DNA from: Bacteroidota bacterium
Lineage (GTDB): Bacteria; Bacteroidota; Bacteroidia; B-17B0; Aurantibacillaceae
NCBI GenBank assembly: GCA_013697245.1
Contig: JACCXH010000001.1
Span: 182,009 to 246,008 of the forward strand
Length of the DNA stretch: 64,000 bases
Reading direction: 5' to 3'
The stretch's first letter is position 1, and every line of letters begins with the position of its first letter. Below, piece by piece: positions 59,109 through 64,000 of the stretch. The notes under the pieces are model-generated. The model did not search any database. It worked only from the letters and a program-made list of their open reading frames with translations, and had not been told where the DNA came from. The position numbers were made by a program, and so were the translations under genes.

Positions 59109-60509
59109 TCAGTTTTTAATATGTTTTTCCAGATATTTTTCGGTTGGTAATAAACTTGTTTGAATACGTTTGGCATAATGAATGCTGTCAACGATCTCTT
59201 TTTGTTTTGCTTCAATAATTTCGTTTTGTGTTTTAAGTTTTTTTCTGGCACCGTTTATTTTGGCCAAAGCAAAAATGATCATTCCAATTAAAATTATGGC
59301 TAAACCAAAGGCGAGCATTAAAATATTCTGTATTTTTTTATCACTCTCTTTCTCTTTATTTAAAAATTGTATTTCTTTTTCTTTTTCCTTGCTTTCATAC
59401 TTTGTTTCCAGCTCGTTAATGTTTTTATTATTTTGCAAAGAGAATAAAGAATCTTTTAGATGTATTGATCTTTTATAATAGAAAAGAGCTTCATTGATCA
59501 TACCGGATGATTCCATTACATTTGATTTTACTTCGTAAATAAACGGCAGGGTCTGAAAAATACTGTATTTAATACTGTAATAAATAGCACTATCTATATT
59601 TATATTTGCTTGCTTAAAATTTTTAAGTAGGATATAATTTTCTGCAATATTGCGGTAAGAGATAATAATGCCAGGGTATTCACCAACCCTTAACGACATT
59701 TGAAGGGAGCTTTTGCCAACGTCTACCGCTTTTTGATATTCTTTCTTTTCGTTATAAAGTCCGGTAAGCGCTTCGAGCGCCCATTTTTTAGAAACATTAT
59801 CATGCAAACTATCACTTTGTGTAAGCGAACGGTTAAGGTAATAACTTGCATTTGAATAATCTTTTAATTTTGTGTAAACAGAACCTATCCGCATTAATAA
59901 AAGATTGCTTAGGTAATCGCGCTTAAGTTGTTTATCAATGTCAAGCGCTTTAAAATAGTAATAAAGTGCTTTTTTATAATCAGGGTTTGGCTTTGCGTAA
60001 AACGCAAGCCCCATGAGGTTATATCCCCATGAGACAGATACTGGACGCTTAGCCTGGGTCGCTTTTTCAATGCCACTTAAATATGTTTTTATTGCGGATT
60101 CATAGTCTGCCAAGGTATAAAAGGCAAAGCCAAGTCGCATGTGTGCTGCGGCCGACATAGAATCGTTCTTTTGATCGTTAAAGAGTGTAATAGCCTGCCG
60201 CAGGTTTTTTTTCGCATCGTCGTAGTTAGAACTCTCAATACCTTCAATACCTAAACGATAATTGATAAATGCTTCGCCTAATTTATTATTTGCTTTTTTC
60301 CAATCGCTTATAAGTTGTTGCCCGTAGAACTTTACCGAATCGTAATTACTGCTGTAATATGAAATGATCCTGGAAGAGGTATAGATCTTTTTTAATTCAT
60401 TTTTTTCTTCCAGGTATTTTTTTTTCAAACTATCGCCTGTATTTGAAAATAAATTAGCGCTTGCCAATAAAAATAAGAAGAAAATTATTTTATTTTTAAA
60501 TCGTACCAT
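59109..60509 (-). CDS. TPR-membrane protein ending in an orphan SpoIIE linker helix (distant copy)
   Basis: From the ATG at 60509 the protein has 466 residues and a signal peptide (VRFKNKIIFFLFLLASANLF); the in-frame start at 60596 would put 29 residues before it. About seven divergent TPR units (about 70-330) are followed by a coiled coil with KEKEIQFLNKEKESDKK, a membrane helix (about 395-416) and a 50-residue tail ending VDSIHYAKRIQTSLLPTEKY. The TPRs differ from the array, but the tail is the same. A TATCTTTA box lies 12 nt upstream. The phosphatase domain is absent. Confidence 0.8.
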   Translation of the reverse strand: MVRFKNKIIFFLFLLASANLFSNTGDSLKKKYLEEKNELKKIYTSSRIISYYSSNYDSVKFYGQQLISDWKKANNKLGEAFINYRLGIEGIESSNYDDAKKNLRQAITLFNDQKNDSMSAAAHMRLGFAFYTLADYESAIKTYLSGIEKATQAKRPVSVSWGYNLMGLAFYAKPNPDYKKALYYYFKALDIDKQLKRDYLSNLLLMRIGSVYTKLKDYSNASYYLNRSLTQSDSLHDNVSKKWALEALTGLYNEKKEYQKAVDVGKSSLQMSLRVGEYPGIIISYRNIAENYILLKNFKQANINIDSAIYYSIKYSIFQTLPFIYEVKSNVMESSGMINEALFYYKRSIHLKDSLFSLQNNKNINELETKYESKEKEKEIQFLNKEKESDKKIQNILMLAFGLAIILIGMIIFALAKINGARKKLKTQNEIIEAKQKEIVDSIHYAKRIQTSLLPTEKYLEKHIKN

Positions 60510-60521
60510 TTTATATACCAA

Positions 60522-60529
60522 TAAAGATA
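60522..60529 (-). promoter_or_regulatory. TATCTTTA box of the distant TPR copy
   Basis: The octamer ends 12 nt before the ATG at 60509, supporting the shorter start. Confidence 0.4.
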
Positions 60530-60604
60530 GTATTATTTTTTGTGTGCAAAAATTATGCGGTAATAGCATCGTATTGCGAGGATGAAGCAATCTCAAAATA
60601 TAGA

Positions 60605-60800
60605 AAAAGGACTATTCGCTTTCCTTTTTTTTATTTTTTTCGATCTGTAAAATAATAAAGAAAACGGCAGCGCCAACAAAACCAATGCATATTAGCTCAG
60701 ATGCAAATGGCCAGCTCATTATTTTAAATAAGATGCCGAAAGCACCAACACGCACTAAAAGTTTACAAAGAAAAGCAAGCGATGGTAATTTGTGCATTTT
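60605..60800. repeat. Direct repeat, copy A (covers the small GldL-like gene)
   Basis: About 195 bases here match 62526-62724 in the same orientation at roughly 85-90 percent identity by eye. The repeat covers the whole small gene and its start region. Together the copies bracket the methyltransferase and ORF6N genes. Confidence 0.65.
60612..60797 (-). CDS. Small membrane protein with GldL-like helix, copy A
   Basis: The 61-residue protein has two hydrophobic stretches, about 8-27 and 34-51, joined by FGILFKIMSWPFASELICIG. The GxLFKIMxWPxA wording is that of the first membrane hairpin of GldL, a T9SS and gliding motor protein. Here it stands alone, without GldL's long periplasmic part. It may be a regulator, a remnant or an independent family. 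It starts 2 bases from the end of the methyltransferase gene upstream, in the same transcript. A near copy lies at 62533. Confidence 0.65.
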   Translation of the reverse strand: MHKLPSLAFLCKLLVRVGAFGILFKIMSWPFASELICIGFVGAAVFFIILQIEKNKKKESE

Positions 60801-61911
60801 ATTTTTTGGTTAACGCGTTGATCCTTTTTTCAGCATTTGTGTTTCCAGGCTCAAGGAGTAATGATAGCTTTAATTTTTCTAATGCAAGAACGTTTTGTTT
60901 ATTTCGCTGGTAAGCTACTCCCAGCCAATAATTCGCCTGGTAAGAGTCAGGAAATAACTCAGCATTTAATTTTAAGATGTTAATGGCGCTGGCATCATTT
61001 GGTTTGCGTAAATATTTTAACCCTATTTCTTTTATCCATGTATCCAATTCGTAATACACTTCTTTAATTTTAGTTATTTGTGGTTGTAGCATATTTGTAA
61101 TTTGTTTTACAAGCACGGAATCTTCTGCATTCTTTTCTTGGTTCAGTAAAAATAATTTATTTACCAAAGTATCTACTTCATTTTTCTTTTTGTAAAAAGC
61201 GTCGGATCTTGTTTTGTTCTTTTCAAAAATCACAAAATTGCCATAGTTGCTGGCATGAAAATTTGGGTTGCGCATTTTTGTAAGGTAAAAGCCATGTTGC
61301 TCACAGCGCCTGATCTCATTGACAAGTAGGGGAAAGGGGTGACAGCCGTCCTCGTAACATTTTATGGTGTCTCCCGGAAAAGAAAAACCATCGTTGATCA
61401 ACAATTTTCCATCGGGCTTTAGTTTTTTATAAATATCATCCAGCATTTCATCTTTTTTATCAAAATCATGGTACGATAATATAATGAAGATCTTATCGAA
61501 CAAACCATCCGGTAAATTGGAATTGGTTATTGTACCAATAACGCGCTTAAAAGTATTGGTTTGTCCTTTTGTTTTGAACTTTAAATAATAAGCAACCGTG
61601 CTGTTCAAATGATCCTGCGACAGGGTCTTTTCATCAATATCCTGCGCGTAAAAAGTAACGCTATCACAAAAAGTAGACATAATACCCGGGTTAACGCCAT
61701 TGGCTGCGCCGATCTCCGCTACTACATCACCTTTTTTAATTTCTGTAAAATTCAAAAATGTTTTTTTGGTCTCACTCATTTCATAGAACGAGTTGAGCTT
61801 TTTACCTTCTAAATTAAATTCGGTCTTAGCCAACTCGCCCGCATATTTTTGCGCGAAATAGTTTAAGGAGATAAAAGATAATATTATAAGGAAGAGAAAA
61901 TATTTTTTCAT
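60799..61911 (-). CDS. Exported SAM-dependent methyltransferase with TPR tail
   Basis: The 370-residue protein has a clear signal peptide (MKKYFLFLIILSFISLNYFAQ). A class I methyltransferase domain follows (about 55-235), with motif I GDVVAEIGAANGVNPGI, an acidic strand end QDIDEKTL, the post-II segment LFDKIFIILSYHDFDKKDEM and KPDGKLLINDGFSF. A C-terminal TPR-like helical segment (about 310-368, SYQANYWLGVAYQRNKQN) ends it. Export is odd because SAM is not expected outside the cytosol, so a different small ligand or a cleaved cytosolic form is possible. TATCTTTA lies 7 nt upstream of the ATG. Confidence 0.75.
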   Translation of the reverse strand: MKKYFLFLIILSFISLNYFAQKYAGELAKTEFNLEGKKLNSFYEMSETKKTFLNFTEIKKGDVVAEIGAANGVNPGIMSTFCDSVTFYAQDIDEKTLSQDHLNSTVAYYLKFKTKGQTNTFKRVIGTITNSNLPDGLFDKIFIILSYHDFDKKDEMLDDIYKKLKPDGKLLINDGFSFPGDTIKCYEDGCHPFPLLVNEIRRCEQHGFYLTKMRNPNFHASNYGNFVIFEKNKTRSDAFYKKKNEVDTLVNKLFLLNQEKNAEDSVLVKQITNMLQPQITKIKEVYYELDTWIKEIGLKYLRKPNDASAINILKLNAELFPDSYQANYWLGVAYQRNKQNVLALEKLKLSLLLEPGNTNAEKRINALTKK

Positions 61912-61918
61912 AAAAAAT

Positions 61919-61926
61919 TAAAGATA
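61919..61926 (-). promoter_or_regulatory. TATCTTTA box of the exported methyltransferase
   Basis: The octamer ends 7 nt before the ATG at 61911, giving a very short leader. Confidence 0.45.
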
Positions 61927-61936
61927 CAAATGTTTT

Positions 61937-62476
61937 TTATTTCCTGCCTGGTAATTTATATCCTATCTGTTTTATGGGTTTAGTAGTATTTTTCTTTTCC
62001 AGGAGTTCATCTAAATATTGAAAAACCAGCTCCATATTTTTGCCCTGGTTATCGAGCTTCTTCTTTATTTTTTCGATCTCTAATCTTAACTCTGTATTAT
62101 CAACCAGCATTTGCCGGATCTTTGTAAAAATTCTGATTATTTGAATGTTTACTTCTATTGCTTTTTTACTGTTTAATACGCTGGAAAGCATGGCCACGCC
62201 TTGTTCTGTAAAGCAAAAAGGCATATACCTTTCGCCGCCTGAATTTGAGGTCACAATTTGTGACCTCAAATTATCAAACTCGGATTTATTGAGTTCAAAC
62301 ATGAAATCTTCCGGAAAACGTTCAATGTTACGCTTTACTGCTTGCTTTAAAACTTTGGTCTCAACCCCATAAAGCGCCGCCAGATCTCTATCCAACATTA
62401 CTTTTTGATTGCGAATAAAATAAATCTTGTTCATGACTATTTCATCCGGAACACTTATTTTATTTTCTTTATTCAT
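61937..62476 (-). CDS. ORF6N domain protein, copy 2
   Basis: The 179-residue protein has the ORF6N domain (about 10-100: VPDEIVMNKIYFIRNQKVML, FPEDFMFELNKSEF and TEQGVAMLSSVLNSKKAI), a helical region (about 105-165) and a basic tail with KQIGYKLPGRK. It is about 65 percent identical to the copy at 29152, but keeps the C-terminal tail that copy 1 has lost to a frameshift. ORF6N proteins come from phage DNA-binding proteins; none of the neighbours is phage-like. A role in gene control is likely but unproven. Confidence 0.85.
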   Translation of the reverse strand: MNKENKISVPDEIVMNKIYFIRNQKVMLDRDLAALYGVETKVLKQAVKRNIERFPEDFMFELNKSEFDNLRSQIVTSNSGGERYMPFCFTEQGVAMLSSVLNSKKAIEVNIQIIRIFTKIRQMLVDNTELRLEIEKIKKKLDNQGKNMELVFQYLDELLEKKNTTKPIKQIGYKLPGRK

Positions 62477-62525
62477 TGCTAGAATAAAATTAAAAGAAAA
62501 AAGAAAGGCTGATGGCTATGGTTTG

Positions 62526-62724
62526 TAGTATTTTATTCGCTCTCCTTCTTTTTTTTCTTTTTTTCGAGCTGTAACATAATAAAGAAAACAGCGGCGCCAA
62601 TAAAACCAATGCACATCAGCTCGTTGGCAAATGGCCAACTCATTATTTTAAATAAGATGCCGAAACCACCAACACGCACTAAAATTTTACAAAGAAAAGC
62701 AAGCGATGGGAGTTTGTACATTTT
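62526..62724. repeat. Direct repeat, copy B (covers the small GldL-like gene)
   Basis: The second copy of the 195-base repeat at 60605-60800, in the same orientation. Homologous recombination between the copies would delete or duplicate the exported methyltransferase and ORF6N genes. Confidence 0.65.
62533..62721 (-). CDS. Small membrane protein with GldL-like helix, copy B
   Basis: The 62-residue protein is about 85 percent identical to the gene at 60612. It has YKLPSLAFLCKILVRVGG, then GILFKIMSWPFANELMCIG, a second hydrophobic stretch and a Lys-rich tail. Changes are mostly conservative (Leu/Ile, Ser/Asn), so both copies look maintained. The WPFAN form is closer to the GldL wording than copy A. 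It lies 56 bases upstream of ORF6N copy 2 and may be transcribed with it. Confidence 0.65.
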   Translation of the reverse strand: MYKLPSLAFLCKILVRVGGFGILFKIMSWPFANELMCIGFIGAAVFFIMLQLEKKKKKKESE

Positions 62725-62748
62725 ATGAAGATAAGAATTTATTGCTTG

Positions 62749-62804
62749 CGGATCACAGATCTGTATGACTCATGAATTATTCCGCAGGATTACAAATCCT
62801 GCGG
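62749..62804. repeat. Pair of REP-like palindromes
   Basis: CCGCAGGAT (62782-62790) pairs perfectly with ATCCTGCGG (62796-62804) around TACAA. Just before it, a second short palindrome GATC-ACA-GATC lies near 62756-62766. No T-run follows on either strand, so a terminator is less likely than a repeat of the REP type. Confidence 0.45.
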
Positions 62805-62814
62805 AGCTTGTCAA

Positions 62815-63927
62815 CTAATAAATTTCAAAGTAAGGTTCTTCTTTTGATAGGCTATGAGAGTCTATAGGGAGTATAAATTGATTCATATTTTTTTCTACGA
62901 TTTTAATTTTTTCTTCTGGAATTCCAAAACGTGTGAATAAAAATTCTTTATTTGCGTTAGGATCTTGAAAATAAATCTTCTTAAAATTTGTCGATTCTTT
63001 TAATAATTTGAAAAGTCGTTTATCAATGTCATCATTGAAGGTTGGAAATGAATAGCCTATTATGACTAATATATTTGTTTCTTTTAATATATTTTCAGCG
63101 CAACTTATCGCCCCTTGTGAAATAGAATCATTTTCCCATGCAAAGGTGAAGTATTTGTCATTTGAAATTGTTGGTGAATCTATTGTATATAAAGATTCTT
63201 TAAAAACATTTAGAATGCTTTTCTTATCTTTTGTTCTTTCAAAAAAAGTTTTTGTTTCGTTTCCTGACACGACATATAAACCGGCAATCCCATTTAAATG
63301 TACAATTTTAGGTTTAAAATTATTATTGTAATTATAAGGATATACATTAAATTCATTAAGAGTATGTTCTAAATTATTTGAATCAGTAAATAAAGATAAT
63401 GCCCTTTCAATTTGACTATCATAGTTCCAGGTTATAAAATTTACGTCTTCGTTTAGAAGTATCTTATTGTTTTTTTTATCTAGATAATTAGCAAATAACC
63501 CTAAATACCTCTTATCAATGTTCTCAAATATTTTTTCTCTAATTTTTATCCCTCCATCTTCAATATTAAAATATTCTTTATCAATTTCTTGCCATACAGT
63601 AAAAAAAAAGCTTAAGGATTCTTTTAATAATTTTAGCTGTTGAGTTTTATCGTTAAGCCAAAGATATTTTGCGTAAGTATCAATTGTTCCATAGACTTCA
63701 CTTTCCTTAGCATTTGTGTTAAGTAGGCCAAGTGTTTTTTTTAGTTGTTCTTCGAGATCAAGCTTTTTTATATCATCATAAAAGCGGATAGCTTGTGTAT
63801 TAAGATTTTTAAAGGCATTCGTTAACTCTCCAACAACTGGAATGGCATTATAACTGGCACCTGCGCCTAAATAATACCAATTTGAAATAATATATAGTCC
63901 AATATTTGCATATTGGATTATTTTGTA
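62815..63927 (-). pseudogene. SIR2-like domain protein with disrupted 5' end
   Basis: The minus-strand frame is open for 370 codons, yet it has no ATG, GTG or TTG before GTG 63270, which is far inside the domain. The reading includes YYLGAGASYNAIPVVGELTN (the nucleotide-binding loop of SIR2), FITWNYDSQIERAL (the Asn of the TxNYD motif), KIVHLNGIAGLY (the catalytic His) and VIIGYSFPTFNDDIDKRLF near the end. Stand-alone SIR2 proteins often act as NAD-consuming effectors in phage defence. The residues before the Gly-rich loop come from the repeat region at 63891-63945, so an insertion probably removed the true start. Confidence 0.65.
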
Positions 63928-63945
63928 TTAACTTTGGACTATATA
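63891..63945. repeat. Nested inverted repeats at a possible insertion-sequence end
   Basis: TATATAGTCCAA (63891-63902) pairs perfectly with TTGGACTATATA (63934-63945). Inside, CCAATAT (63899-63905) pairs with ATATTGG (63910-63916) around TTGC. The region separates the SIR2-like frame from the plus-strand gene start at 63956. It may be the terminal repeat of an insertion sequence or a promoter operator. Confidence 0.6.
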
Positions 63946-63955
63946 ATAAATCAAT

Positions 63956-64000
63956 ATGTCATTACCAAAACAAATCGTGATAAAAGAGAGTCTCTCAGAG
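63956..64000 (+). CDS. Start of a gene cut by the window end, possibly a transposase
   Basis: The ATG at 63956 opens a frame of 15 codons (MSLPKQIVIKESLSE) to the window edge. The opening recalls helix-turn-helix transposases of the IS630 type, but so short a piece cannot settle it. The position next to the inverted repeats supports a transposase. Confidence 0.35.
   Translation, partial: MSLPKQIVIKESLSE

Larger units (their letters stand above)
63889..64000 (+). mobile_element. Possible insertion sequence, left end only
   Basis: The inverted repeats, the loss of the SIR2 start codon at the same place and a new gene starting 11 bases later together suggest the end of an insertion sequence. 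The other end lies outside the window, so neither the second terminal repeat nor a target duplication can be checked. Confidence 0.35.

Noticed and set aside
59048..59251. Separate minus-strand gene of 67 codons
   Set aside because: It is an out-of-frame reading of the end of the TPR gene at 59109 and the decayed tail behind it.

Overview
The window comes from an A+T-rich genome of the phylum Bacteroidota. Supporting signs are two proteins with C-terminal type IX secretion (T9SS) sorting domains, a TonB-dependent-receptor-like outer-membrane barrel, many short secreted proteins and lipoproteins of Bacteroidota type, almost no Shine-Dalgarno sites, promoter boxes close to the Bacteroidota -7 consensus TAnnTTTG, and small membrane proteins resembling the membrane segment of GldL. 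A finer placement is not supported. No rRNA, tRNA, CRISPR array or complete mobile element was seen.

Layout. 1-1322: a partial secreted protein and a lone four-helix membrane protein followed by an attC-like inverted repeat. 1412-28931: mostly housekeeping genes: thiL, a pterin dehydratase, folB, an outer-membrane barrel, gmk, a DUF349 protein, a TPR-SpoIIE phosphatase, a MutS2-like ATPase, an AddB-like nuclease, a large T9SS cargo protein, asnS, tandem small lipoproteins, recF, a membrane-anchored TPR protein, ribH, and a MoxR-type AAA ATPase with a von Willebrand A partner. 29097-41293: mixed accessory genes: an ORF6N protein, a radical SAM protein, a PAS histidine kinase, a pentapeptide-repeat protein, a YdeI-like protein, a tandem pair of a conserved secreted family, and several short exported proteins. 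41464-52440: an array of six intact TPR-membrane proteins plus one deletion remnant, in three operons, with two or three unrelated small genes between them. 52675-58830: a five-gene two-component signalling cluster. 59042-62721: a further TPR relative, a degenerate copy of its tail, an exported methyltransferase, a second ORF6N protein and a duplicated GldL-like small gene. 62815-64000: a SIR2-like gene with no usable start codon, abutting what looks like the end of an insertion sequence that runs out of the window.

Main result. The TPR proteins of the 41-52 kb array, and the one at 59 kb, all end with a motif close to DSIHYAKRIQTSLLPTEKY. That is the helix that normally leads into a SpoIIE/PP2C phosphatase domain, and the proteins stop before the catalytic part. 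The protein at 8386-10713 has the same layout but continues into a full phosphatase with all its metal-binding Asp residues, so it serves as an internal control. The array therefore looks like an expanding and decaying family of sensor proteins that kept the TPR sensor, membrane anchor and signalling helix but lost the enzyme. Three of its members share an upstream element, TATCTTTA followed after exactly 6 nt by a TTG start codon, which points to leaderless or nearly leaderless mRNAs. The two-component cluster next to it may act with it, but that is inference.

Other points worth following are a homopolymer frameshift that shortens one ORF6N gene, the SIR2 gene that appears to have been cut at its 5' end, a methyltransferase with a signal peptide, and divergent genes whose start codons overlap in a CCATGG palindrome.
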